This document shows, in pieces, positions 1 to 5,936 of a stretch of 31,547 bases of DNA (the stretch's first letter is position 1; the number at the start of each line of letters is the position of its first letter). Origin of the DNA: a virus; IMG/VR virus record IMGVR_UViG_3300023180_000244, positions 1 to 31,547 of that record. One strand, 5' to 3'. A program made the translations under genes and the position numbers. The notes beneath the pieces are model-generated. The model saw nothing but the letters and a program-made list of their open reading frames with translations. It made no database searches and had not been told where the DNA came from.

Positions 1-14
1 ATGATGGCATTCAT
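1..14 (-). CDS. Start of a leftward gene cut by the window edge
   Basis: On the minus strand an ATG overlaps the TGA stop of the Cys-rich membrane protein gene in an ATGA arrangement and opens a frame (Met-Asn-Ala-Ile) that leaves the window after four codons. ATGA overlaps are used by several gene pairs elsewhere here (19102, 20591, 26586, 28433), so this is plausibly a translationally coupled gene. Nothing can be said about its product. Confidence 0.3.
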
Positions 15-346
15 TTAGCACTACCACACTTTAAATCTACTAGTAGACGCTTATAGCTATCTAGTGCATTCTTAACTTTATCAGCACATACGGACTCACA
101 AGTATTTATCTTGCACTCAGCTTGACATTTAATTAAATCACTAGTGCATATTTTTTGTTGCTCTGCTTTATCTTTTTTACACTGGGCTAGCATATCCATA
201 TTATCTTTACACTGTACATGCTTAGGTATAAAGCCCTCTTTAACGCCCATACTATACGCAAATACTAATGAGAGAAGCCACACGCCCCCTATTATCATAT
301 ATATTTTATTGCTTAATGATGATATGTTAAAAGTATCTAATGACAT
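11..346 (-). CDS. Small Cys-rich protein with one N-terminal membrane segment; spanin-like or unknown
   Basis: Predicted 111 residues from the ATG at 346. I prefer this start over the ATG at 358 because the bases between the two ATGs hold a TGAGG Shine-Dalgarno sequence correctly spaced for the inner one. Residues about 15-33 form one hydrophobic membrane segment; the rest is charged and probably extracytoplasmic. Eight cysteines lie at about residues 46, 56, 67, 74, 78, 83, 87 and 107 in a Lys/Gln/Glu-rich helical region, which suggests disulfides or lipid/metal binding. An N-terminal anchor plus helical periplasmic part and an ATGA-overlapping follow-on gene resembles an Rz/Rz1 spanin pair, but i-spanins are not normally this rich in cysteine and I see no diagnostic motif. 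Function is unassigned; the spanin idea is inference from architecture. Confidence 0.6.
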   Translation of the reverse strand: MSLDTFNISSLSNKIYMIIGGVWLLSLVFAYSMGVKEGFIPKHVQCKDNMDMLAQCKKDKAEQQKICTSDLIKCQAECKINTCESVCADKVKNALDSYKRLLVDLKCGSAK

Positions 347-375
347 AATAAACCTCATGATGTGGAGTTAGAAAG

Positions 376-612
376 ATGGACTATAATAGCTTAGCAAGCA
401 TAGCAAGCATAGCGGGTGTAATACTAGCTTACTTTTCTTTTATGAAAGATAAATTAGCTAACGCAGAGGAATTAGGCAAGCTAAAACAAAAGGTGGCTAG
501 CTTAGAAGAGCAGGCTAGGGCCAACGAATCAAGATTTCAAACGATAGAAAGCAAGCTAGATTTAATACAGCAATCTTTAACTAGATTAGAGACACTATTA
601 AAAAAAGACTAA
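376..612 (+). CDS. Small membrane-anchored coiled-coil protein (holin-accessory-like, unassigned)
   Basis: 78 residues. Residues about 7-24 form a hydrophobic segment (Ile/Ala/Leu rich), followed from about 28 to 76 by a heptad-like amphipathic helix (LGKLKQKVASLEEQ, then LIQQSLTRLETLL). This layout, a single TM helix followed by a coiled coil, occurs in phage lysis accessory proteins and in small virion or membrane scaffolds; there is no catalytic motif. The start has a GGAG about 8-10 bases upstream. It lies 29 bases from the divergently read Cys-rich membrane protein gene, so the two small membrane proteins may belong to one lysis or host-envelope module. It ends 74 bases before the ribonucleotide reductase gene. 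Function unknown. Confidence 0.65.
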   Translation: MDYNSLASIASIAGVILAYFSFMKDKLANAEELGKLKQKVASLEEQARANESRFQTIESKLDLIQQSLTRLETLLKKD

Positions 613-621
613 ATTTAATAA

Positions 622-658
622 TTGAATCTAAAGGGCTAATCTCATAGTCTAGCTAGAC
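622..658 (+). promoter_or_regulatory. Possible promoter and palindromic operator upstream of nrdJ
   Basis: A perfect 12-bp palindrome GTCTAGCTAGAC spans 647-658, 28 bases before the nrdJ start. A weak promoter-like pair overlaps it: TTGAAT at 622-627 and TAGTCT at 645-650 with a 17-base spacer; the -10 match is poor. The palindrome could bind a dimeric repressor. It is not the known NrdR box. The following AAGAGG just before the gene is the likely ribosome site. Confidence 0.3.
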
Positions 659-686
659 ACCCCTACAACATCAAGAGGTATCAACT

Positions 687-2702
687 ATGCAAAATGAGAT
701 TTTAGGCCGCGTATCTTTTGCGGCACAGTACGCTAAAGAAACAAGCACAGGGCGTGAGACGTGGGCAGAGGCGGTGGATAGAGTTAAAACTATGCACTTG
801 AATAAATTTAAATATAGTGATGAGGCACAAGACTCCATAGAGTGGGCCTTTGAATTCGTATATAATAAGCGTGTATTCCCATCTCAGCGGTCTATGCAAT
901 TTGGCGGGCGGGCTATTGAGCGTAACAACATGAGAATCTATAACTGTACTTACTCGACATGTAATAGAATAAGATTTTTTCCAGAGGCATTCTGGCTATT
1001 ACTTAGCGGATGTGGCACAGGCTTTAGCATACGTAAAAAGCACACTAATAAACTGCCATTCATGATCTCAGAGGAGACATTAAATAAACGCCCCCCGCAG
1101 ACTCATATAATAGCAGATAATATAGAGGGCTGGGCTAATGCAGTAGAGATGCTTATTAGTAGTTACTGCCTAGGCTCATACTATGATATACGATATGAGA
1201 CAGAGCCACATTTTGATTATAGTAAACTCAGGGCCAAAGGTGCTAAAATATCAAGTGGCGGGCGGTCACCAGGTTATAAGCCGCTTGAGACTGCTATAGA
1301 AAAGATACGGGCACATTTAAAAATGATGGTTAAACGAGATAGGAAATTTAGGCCTATTGACTGCTTAGACATTACCATGTTTTTATCTGAGGCAGTGCTT
1401 AGCGGGGGCGTGAGACGCTCAGCTAGTATAGCTATATTTGATAAAGATGATGAGGAAATGATTAACGCTAAGCGGGGGGAATGGTGGAAAAATAATGGGC
1501 AGCGGGCCTATGCGAATATTAGCGCAGGCATTAAGACAGATGGCAATGAAGATAAACATCTAGCTACTAAAATTTTAATGAGTGCTAAGGAATGGGGTGA
1601 GCCTGGTATAGCTTTTTTTAAGTCAGATCATCATGGTACTAATCCATGTGCTGAGATAGGACTTTTAGGCCTGTGCATTACAGATGGCAAGGGTGACCTT
1701 ATAGATGATGTAACTATAGATATGCTTGAGAATATGGAATATTACCAAAGCAAAAAAGGCTATTCATATCACCACGGGTGGCAGGCATGTAACTTAACTG
1801 AGATCAATATGGCTAGAAATAAAACTAGATATGATTTCTTAGAGGCGTGTAAGGCGGCATCCATCATAGGTACATTGCAAGCAAGCTATTTAAACGCGGG
1901 CTATCTAGCACATACGTCTAGACGCATCATAGCACAAGAGGCTCTAATAGGCGTAAGCCTAACGGGCATGTGTGAGAATCCTATTTCATTTGATGCTGAG
2001 ATTTTAAGGGCGGGGGCTGCTATAGTGAATGCTTTTAATACACAGTACTCTGATGTGTTTAGAGTTAACTATGCTAGCCGCACAACTTGCATAAAGCCCA
2101 GTGGTAATACATCCACAGTGGCGGGCGGTATATCTGCGGGCATCCATCCACATCACGCTAAGAAATATATAAGGCGTATGCGTCTTAGTAAAGTTAATCC
2201 TATCTGGGATGAGCTACTAGCCAAGGTGCCTGCGGCTTGTGTTGATTTAGATGAGCACACGGGTATAGTACAGTTTGCATGCTCTGCACCTGAGGGTAGC
2301 ATCACTAGAGAAGATGACACAGCACTTAATCACTTAGAACGCGTTAAGCTAGTCTATGAAAACTGGGTAGCACCTGGTAGTGTACAGAGTAGAGTAGAGG
2401 GCCTCACGCATAATGTTAGTAATACATGTACAGTTAAGGAGAATGAATGGCCAGAGGTAACGCAGTTCATATGGAATAATAGAGAGTCATTAAGAGGGGT
2501 GGCACTGCTTAGCTATGTAGGTGATCACATGTATAACATGGCCCCTTATCAGACGGTAGTAGATGGCACAGATAGTGCTAAGCTATGGAATGATCTAGCG
2601 GCTATTAACTGGGATGAGGTAGATTTAAATAAGCGGGGGGAGGGTGAAAGCCCTACACTAGAGCCCGCTTGTAGCGGTGGCAAGTGTGAATTAACTTTTT
2701 AA
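687..2702 (+). CDS. nrdJ: Class II (adenosylcobalamin-dependent) ribonucleotide reductase, monomeric NrdJ type
   Basis: 671 residues, slightly shorter than the about 740-residue Lactobacillus RTPR that typifies the family. It reduces ribonucleotides to deoxyribonucleotides in the cytoplasm using a thiyl radical generated from coenzyme B12. Visible active-site elements: C87 (in YNCTYSTCN), one of the reducing pair; N319-P-C321-A-E323, the radical cysteine and catalytic Glu; C368 in ACNLTEIN, the partner cysteine; the phosphate-binding KPSGNTS at about 470-476; GGVRRSAS at about 240-247; and a C-terminal C662-x4-C667 shuttle pair with the same spacing as the RTPR tail. C321 and C368 are 47 residues apart, much more than the 11 known for RTPR (C408/C419), indicating an insertion. 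The window holds no thioredoxin or B12 genes, so the phage would use host cofactor and reductant. Together with dCMP deaminase and ThyX it supplies DNA precursors. Confidence 0.95.
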   Translation: MQNEILGRVSFAAQYAKETSTGRETWAEAVDRVKTMHLNKFKYSDEAQDSIEWAFEFVYNKRVFPSQRSMQFGGRAIERNNMRIYNCTYSTCNRIRFFPEAFWLLLSGCGTGFSIRKKHTNKLPFMISEETLNKRPPQTHIIADNIEGWANAVEMLISSYCLGSYYDIRYETEPHFDYSKLRAKGAKISSGGRSPGYKPLETAIEKIRAHLKMMVKRDRKFRPIDCLDITMFLSEAVLSGGVRRSASIAIFDKDDEEMINAKRGEWWKNNGQRAYANISAGIKTDGNEDKHLATKILMSAKEWGEPGIAFFKSDHHGTNPCAEIGLLGLCITDGKGDLIDDVTIDMLENMEYYQSKKGYSYHHGWQACNLTEINMARNKTRYDFLEACKAASIIGTLQASYLNAGYLAHTSRRIIAQEALIGVSLTGMCENPISFDAEILRAGAAIVNAFNTQYSDVFRVNYASRTTCIKPSGNTSTVAGGISAGIHPHHAKKYIRRMRLSKVNPIWDELLAKVPAACVDLDEHTGIVQFACSAPEGSITREDDTALNHLERVKLVYENWVAPGSVQSRVEGLTHNVSNTCTVKENEWPEVTQFIWNNRESLRGVALLSYVGDHMYNMAPYQTVVDGTDSAKLWNDLAAINWDEVDLNKRGEGESPTLEPACSGGKCELTF

Positions 2703-2785
2703 TTGACAATCAATTAAAATAAGTTTATAAATGGCAATAAGATTAGATATGTCCTTTTGCCCTTGTTTCTCCTTTTAGCAAGGTG

Positions 2786-2857
2786 CCCCCAGCTAGTCAT
2801 AGGTAGGCCCTTATCTTTTAGATTTTGCTATGACTATAATGCAATTAAGCCAGGGGG
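2786..2857. other. Nested inverted repeats in convergent gap (possible structured RNA)
   Basis: An inner perfect inverted repeat AGTCATAG (2795-2802) and CTATGACT (2828-2835) is enclosed by an outer CCCCC (2786-2790) and GGGGG (2853-2857), separated by an asymmetric bulge on the right side. It follows nrdJ and could be an mRNA 3' structure or a small RNA. No promoter or known RNA family is recognised. Confidence 0.3.
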
Positions 2858-2871
2858 AGGCTAGTATACAC

Positions 2872-2914
2872 ATAGCGTGGGTGCTAGTTGTTTAGTAATG
2901 AAAGCCCACGCTAT
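2872..2914. terminator. Likely bidirectional terminator between nrdJ and the leftward early operon
   Basis: A 10-bp perfect inverted repeat, ATAGCGTGGG (2872-2881) and CCCACGCTAT (2905-2914), encloses a 23-base loop and sits immediately before the stop of the leftward recombinase-like gene. For rightward transcripts it is followed by TTAATT rather than a long U tract, so it is a moderate rather than perfect intrinsic terminator. Position in a convergent gap supports the call. Confidence 0.5.
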
Positions 2915-2918
2915 TTAA

Positions 2919-3857
2919 TTACATCTTAGATGCATGATACTGCATGATTAAATCAAATAGTGCCCAGTCGTTAGGATCACCCACAGCGATATATTCTTTA
3001 ATATCATTTAACGCATTAGCATTAGTAATGCCTTTAGCAGCTAAGCACGTACTATAAAATGCCTCGCATCTCATACGCTCTATAGCAGTCTCTAGATGTG
3101 CTAGTGTGTTATCTGCGTAAACAGTTTCTAGTAAGATGGTGTCTAACTCCTCAGCTAGTGCTATTTGTTTATCCTCACTTAAGGTGCCTACGTCTAAATC
3201 ATCTGCATTAGATGTAACGCTAATGAAGTAAGGCTTAGCCATCACTTGACGCTGTGCGGGTGCGGGTGCGGGTGCGGGTGGCACAGACGGCGGCGGGTTA
3301 CTTGGTACACGCTCACCCTCTACACTTTGAAATATGATTTTATCTTTCTCTGCGTCTGATAATTTATCATTCATTTCTGCGAGCTCATCAGGGCTATAAG
3401 TTTGGCCTATGATGTCTGAGTAAAAAGCACGTAGTAAAGCTGTTAAGCATCTCTTATGCAGCATATTTTTAGGCATAGTCTTCCATGCCCTATTATTCAA
3501 TAAGCCGCGTGCCTTAGCATCTGCAATAGTAAAAGACCATGTATGCTCTGGTATATCAAAGTCTAGTTCATCTCTACGCTTAGTGCCCAGTGTGCATACG
3601 TTATCATTAAGCTCAATAATGCGGATATAGCCACATACTTTAGTATTGTTATTATCACGATAGCCAAGTACGATACCCGCCATAGCATCTGCATTAAGTG
3701 CGGGCTTGCCACTAATTACATAAGTATGGGCTAGCGTGATAGCTACATTACCATTATAAAAGTGCCCAAAGGTAGCGAACGCCACTTTATTATCATGATA
3801 GTCTTTTTGATTTTTAGATAGTGCTGAGATTAAAGTCTCTTGATCTTGTGTAAACAT
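2919..3857 (-). CDS. Probable RecT-like single-strand annealing recombinase
   Basis: 312 residues. The region GKPALNADAMAGIVLGYR (about 51-68) and the region WKTMPKNMLHKRCLTALLRA (about 124-143), followed by a Y-S-P-D-E-L sequence near residue 157, resemble phage RecT-like annealing proteins in which a substrate-loop Gly-Lys-Pro segment is followed by a basic helix and a Y-T-P-E-E-type end. Such proteins bind single-stranded DNA and pair homologous strands during replication-linked recombination. After about residue 187 comes a Pro/Ala linker encoded by four TGCGGG repeats (minus-strand sense PAPAPAPA), then a helical C-terminal domain of about 110 residues of unknown role. The start at 3857 has a strong GGAG Shine-Dalgarno. 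It is the last gene of the leftward early operon that begins at 4978, fitting an early recombination function. The similarity is by motif recall only; no partner exonuclease is visible in the window. Confidence 0.55.
   Translation of the reverse strand: MFTQDQETLISALSKNQKDYHDNKVAFATFGHFYNGNVAITLAHTYVISGKPALNADAMAGIVLGYRDNNNTKVCGYIRIIELNDNVCTLGTKRRDELDFDIPEHTWSFTIADAKARGLLNNRAWKTMPKNMLHKRCLTALLRAFYSDIIGQTYSPDELAEMNDKLSDAEKDKIIFQSVEGERVPSNPPPSVPPAPAPAPAQRQVMAKPYFISVTSNADDLDVGTLSEDKQIALAEELDTILLETVYADNTLAHLETAIERMRCEAFYSTCLAAKGITNANALNDIKEYIAVGDPNDWALFDLIMQYHASKM
3255..3278. repeat. Short tandem repeat, 4 x TGCGGG
   Basis: Four perfect 6-base units encode the Pro-Ala linker of the RecT-like protein on the minus strand. 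The array is a possible length-variable site, with expansions or contractions keeping the reading frame and altering linker length. Confidence 0.8.
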
Positions 3858-3867
3858 AAGTTACTCC

Positions 3868-4248
3868 TTAGTGGTATAGTGTGTTAATTAAGTGTTTAAT
3901 GTAATCATCATCTGTGCCTCGCACGAATTCAGAATAGACATTAACAAGGTGTGAGAAGTCACGGGCATCTAAGTCTAGCTTCTCACCAGGGAATTCACCC
4001 CATGTAAAAAGTAGCTGCTCTGCTTGTTCTTCAATTTTAATTTTATTAAGTACATTCATGTTAATTAGGTGCTGTATATCCTCATCATGCACCCGCTCTA
4101 AATGTTGCATAGTTTTAAATAGTGCTAGCACTACATCATGTTGTAATTGCTTAGAATACTTGCTTACTTTTATAGTAGAATAATCAGTAACATCTTGATA
4201 GCTCATAAGAGCTAGGGCTATTAAAGCAATGATTAAAAGATATAGCAT
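3868..4248 (-). CDS. Small membrane-anchored protein of unknown function
   Basis: 126 residues. It starts with a strongly hydrophobic segment (residues 2-15, LYLLIIALIALALM), a membrane anchor or uncleaved signal sequence, followed by a soluble, His- and Asp-rich helical region ending in DDDYIKHLINTLYH. No enzyme motif is visible. The ATG shares a TAATG overlap with the stop of the upstream HTH gene, so translation is probably coupled; a GGAGA lies about 11 bases upstream. Belonging to the leftward early operon, it may act on the host membrane or be an early takeover factor, but that is speculation. Confidence 0.65.
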   Translation of the reverse strand: MLYLLIIALIALALMSYQDVTDYSTIKVSKYSKQLQHDVVLALFKTMQHLERVHDEDIQHLINMNVLNKIKIEEQAEQLLFTWGEFPGEKLDLDARDFSHLVNVYSEFVRGTDDDYIKHLINTLYH

Positions 4249-4445
4249 TATTTAAAGTCTCCTAGTGTAAGCTGTACGCCAGTTAAGGCATAGTGAGAGT
4301 TAGCTAGTCTTAACGCACTAGTCATTCTCATATCTCTTTTTAGTAAGTTAGTTAACTCGCTAGAAGTTAATCCCATATGCTCTGCTAGCTGAATCATGGT
4401 TAAGCCTTTAATAGCTAGCTCTGATTTGATTTTATTTTTTAACAT
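4248..4445 (-). CDS. Small XRE/Cro-like helix-turn-helix protein
   Basis: 65 residues, nearly all a single helix-turn-helix domain. The sequence GLTMIQLAEHMGLTSSELTN (residues about 14-33) has the two-helix pattern of XRE/Cro regulators: Q-L-A in helix 2, a Gly turn and S-S-E-L-T-N in the recognition helix. A DNA-binding regulator of early transcription is the natural reading, possibly acting on the palindromes at 5137-5160, but no binding data exist. The gene overlaps the end of the upstream small gene by 14 bases and is followed directly by the membrane protein gene. It is too short to carry a dimerisation or cleavage domain of the CI type. Confidence 0.65.
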   Translation of the reverse strand: MLKNKIKSELAIKGLTMIQLAEHMGLTSSELTNLLKRDMRMTSALRLANSHYALTGVQLTLGDFK

Positions 4446-4671
4446 TTTGTTTTCCCTTAGTAGCGATTAAATTGTCACTGTTAATAAGCTGGATGAGTTC
4501 GTAGTGAAATAGTTCCCTTACTGTGGCATGATTGCCTGAAAGAACATATAAATATGTCATTGCTTCGCAACTTGGATCTCCATTATATAATTTATATTCT
4601 AAAATCTGAGTAATCTCAAAGATCTCTTTTGTTGCTGGGTCCTCAAATGTATCAATTAATGAGAAGTTCAT
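4432..4671 (-). CDS. Small early protein of unknown function (leader-duplicated pair, second copy)
   Basis: 79 residues from the ATG at 4671. The frame is open further upstream to 4851, but I chose 4671 because it is preceded by AAGGAGAGACAAC, a strong Shine-Dalgarno that also precedes the neighbouring gene at 4978 within a 33-bp direct repeat. The protein is acidic at the N-terminus (IDTFEDPATKEIFEI) and mostly helical, with no known motif. It shares loose features with the upstream 93-residue protein (an aromatic-rich helix, a D-x-SCEAM/TCDSAI-type sequence and an LINxDxL-type end), suggesting ancient duplication. Small acidic early proteins are typical of host-takeover or anti-defence functions, which is only an inference here. 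Confidence 0.6.
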   Translation of the reverse strand: MNFSLIDTFEDPATKEIFEITQILEYKLYNGDPSCEAMTYLYVLSGNHATVRELFHYELIQLINSDNLIATKGKQNVKK

Positions 4672-4699
4672 GTTGTCTCTCCTTAGGGTGTTTGTGTTA
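4667..4699. repeat. 33-bp direct repeat, copy 2 (gene leader)
   Basis: Matches 4974-5006 with one mismatch (position 4687 versus 4994). It comprises the start codon, the Shine-Dalgarno GGAGA and about 15 bases of upstream leader, so both small genes share an identical translation-initiation region. Confidence 0.85.
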
Positions 4700-4978
4700 T
4701 TTTGTAAGTGCATCTCTAAAGCTAAGTCTAGCCCAAATGCATAGTTTATCAATATTGATAAGGCCACTCTCATTAACAATGAATAGCCAGTCGTTACTTG
4801 GAAATGAAAGCAAGAAATCAATAGCAGAGTCACAAGTAAAGTCTTGATCATAAAAAAAGCTTAAGTCTTGTAATACATCTTGATTAACAAAATCATTTAA
4901 TGAGAATGTAGGTCTTGATGATCTTAGAAAGTTAAGCATGCTAGATACTTCTTGATGTGTCGCTTCTCTGTTATTCAT
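4697..4978 (-). CDS. Small early protein of unknown function (first gene of leftward operon)
   Basis: 93 residues, start at 4978 supported by AAGGAGA 8 bases upstream. It is the promoter-proximal gene of the leftward operon, about 55 bases below the strong promoter at 5033-5062. The product is moderately acidic with an aromatic-rich middle (DLSFFYDQDFTCDSAIDFLL) and a C-terminal Trp/Arg region; no known domain or membrane segment is apparent. A weak resemblance in layout to the next gene's product, together with the duplicated 33-bp leader, suggests the two arose by tandem duplication. A promoter-proximal position is common for phage proteins that disarm host functions; the actual function is unknown. 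Confidence 0.6.
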   Translation of the reverse strand: MNNREATHQEVSSMLNFLRSSRPTFSLNDFVNQDVLQDLSFFYDQDFTCDSAIDFLLSFPSNDWLFIVNESGLINIDKLCIWARLSFRDALTK

Positions 4979-5006
4979 GTTGTCTCTCCTTAGAGTGTTT
5001 GTGTTA
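4974..5006. repeat. 33-bp direct repeat, copy 1 (gene leader)
   Basis: Matches 4667-4699 with a single mismatch. Contains the start codon and Shine-Dalgarno of the first leftward gene. Confidence 0.85.
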
Positions 5007-5032
5007 ATGACGTTGCCGCCTGGTGATGATTA

Positions 5033-5062
5033 ACTATAAACATAATCTTTTTTATATGTCAA
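5033..5062 (-). promoter_or_regulatory. Strong sigma70-type leftward early promoter
   Basis: Read on the minus strand: TTGACA (5057-5062), 18-base spacer, TATAGT (5033-5038). The -35 is a perfect consensus and the -10 has one mismatch. Transcription would start near 5026 and run into the leftward operon. A run of A/T just upstream of the -35 (5063-5100) looks like an UP element. Confidence 0.75.
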
Positions 5063-5107
5063 ATCTTTTTTTAAAAAAAATAAAAAACTTTTTTATAATA
5101 ATATTTC

Positions 5108-5136
5108 TTGACGCGATAATCACATATATATATATA
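5108..5136 (+). promoter_or_regulatory. Rightward early promoter for the replication operon
   Basis: TTGACG (5108-5113), 17-base spacer, TATATA (5131-5136), just downstream of an A/T-rich block shared with the leftward promoter. Transcription would start about 5143, inside the palindromes at 5137-5160, and read the initiator gene at 5190. Confidence 0.65.
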
Positions 5137-5160
5137 CATAGACTATGTGCTATGTAGCAC
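5137..5160. promoter_or_regulatory. Two abutting palindromes, candidate operator over the rightward start site
   Basis: CATAGACTATG (5137-5147) and GTGCTATGTAGCAC (5147-5160) are both perfect inverted repeats that share one base. They cover the expected transcription start of the rightward promoter, the position where a repressor would block it. The XRE-like protein of the leftward operon is one candidate ligand. Confidence 0.5.
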
Positions 5161-5189
5161 GCTTAACACACGCACCCATGGAGTAAAGC

Positions 5190-5936
5190 ATGGTTAATGA
5201 ATACGACTTACGCTATGCAGTAATGCAAGCGGATATAAAACCTACTGTTAAAGTAGTAATGCTAACTATACTCATGAAAGTAGACTGGCACACATGGACT
5301 AGAACAATAGCATTAAAGTCTATAGCTGATTTTGCTAAAGTCAGTTACCGCAGTGTACTAAGAGCACTAGATGAGTTAGAGCAGCTGGGGTGGATAAGTA
5401 AGGATACTAAACGCATTCAAGCTAAGAACACACCCACAAGCATAACAGTACATCATTTAGTAATCTTTCACAGTGAAGTAAAACAAATTAACGTAAATGA
5501 TAGTGACAAATTGTCATATGACAAAATGTCATCATGTCAAAATGTCACTAGGGGTAGTGACAAAATGTCACTAGGTATATGCCAGAATGTCACTATGGAT
5601 AGTGACAAATTGTCATACAATACAATATATAACAATATTAACAATAATAATAACAATACGGATAACTCAGATTATGAACATTACAGAGCTTACTATGCTA
5701 GTCATAATTTTAATATTGATGGCCCTTGTAATGCGGATGAGCTAAGGCCAGATGTATTAGAATATAGACTATCACAGGAGCCTACTTGGCAGCGTCTAAA
5801 TAAATTTACTAATTACTCACAAGCTAAAGCTGAGCTATTGAAGCGTGCCCAATGGTTTAACATCACACCAGGTGCACAGACTCAAAAGTTTATTAGATAC
5901 GAGATTGCTAACGAGGGGGTAACATGGAAAAATTAG
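5190..5936 (+). CDS. Replication initiator with N-terminal winged helix (lambda O-like role)
   Basis: 248 residues, start supported by GGAG. Residues about 15-85 form a helix-turn-helix/winged-helix domain (ALKSIADFAKVSYRSVLRAL, then ELEQLGWISK) of the type found in phage replication initiators and DnaD-like proteins. A low-complexity middle (residues about 100-165) is rich in Asp/Ser/Lys and then Asn; its DNA carries six palindromic iterons followed by an AT-rich stretch. The C-terminal 80 residues, ending next to the helicase loader gene, probably contact the loader. An initiator gene that contains its own origin and is followed by a loader is the lambda O/P arrangement, which strongly supports this role even though sequence similarity to O is not evident. 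The next gene overlaps by 13 bases. Confidence 0.8.
   Translation: MVNEYDLRYAVMQADIKPTVKVVMLTILMKVDWHTWTRTIALKSIADFAKVSYRSVLRALDELEQLGWISKDTKRIQAKNTPTSITVHHLVIFHSEVKQINVNDSDKLSYDKMSSCQNVTRGSDKMSLGICQNVTMDSDKLSYNTIYNNINNNNNNTDNSDYEHYRAYYASHNFNIDGPCNADELRPDVLEYRLSQEPTWQRLNKFTNYSQAKAELLKRAQWFNITPGAQTQKFIRYEIANEGVTWKN
5504..5615. repeat. Six palindromic iterons inside the initiator gene (replication origin)
   Basis: Consensus TGACAAAATGTCA. Copies start at 5504 and 5603 (both TGACAAATTGTCA), 5519 and 5558 (both TGACAAAATGTCA), 5535 (TGTCAAAATGTCA) and 5580 (TGCCAGAATGTCA). The copy at 5558 lies in a 19-bp perfect palindrome, 5555-5573. Start-to-start spacings are 15, 16, 23, 22 and 23. Each copy is an inverted repeat fit for a dimer or paired monomers of the winged-helix initiator. 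Confidence 0.85.
5616..5660. other. AT-rich tract next to iterons, likely DNA unwinding element
   Basis: Immediately after the last iteron the sequence becomes almost pure A/T with scattered C (ACAATATATAACAATATTAA and on), encoding the Asn run of the initiator. In lambda the origin has the same order, iterons followed by an AT-rich unwinding region inside gene O. The strong strand asymmetry (A-rich top strand) is also lambda-like. Confidence 0.65.

Noticed and set aside
600-690. Cobalamin riboswitch in front of nrdJ
   Set aside because: The leader is only 74 bases and lacks the B12-box and stem set of known riboswitches.
4432-4851. 139-residue long form of the small early gene
   Set aside because: The upstream part overlaps the neighbouring gene in another frame and has no ribosome site, while the ATG at 4671 has a strong one in a duplicated leader.
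5063-5100. T7-A8 and nearby A/T runs as an intrinsic terminator
   Set aside because: The stem is pure A/T and upstream of the -35, so it is better read as an UP-like or bent promoter segment.
5504-5615. CRISPR-like array
   Set aside because: The repeats are 13-bp palindromes with very short variable gaps inside a coding region, so they are iterons, not CRISPR repeats and spacers.
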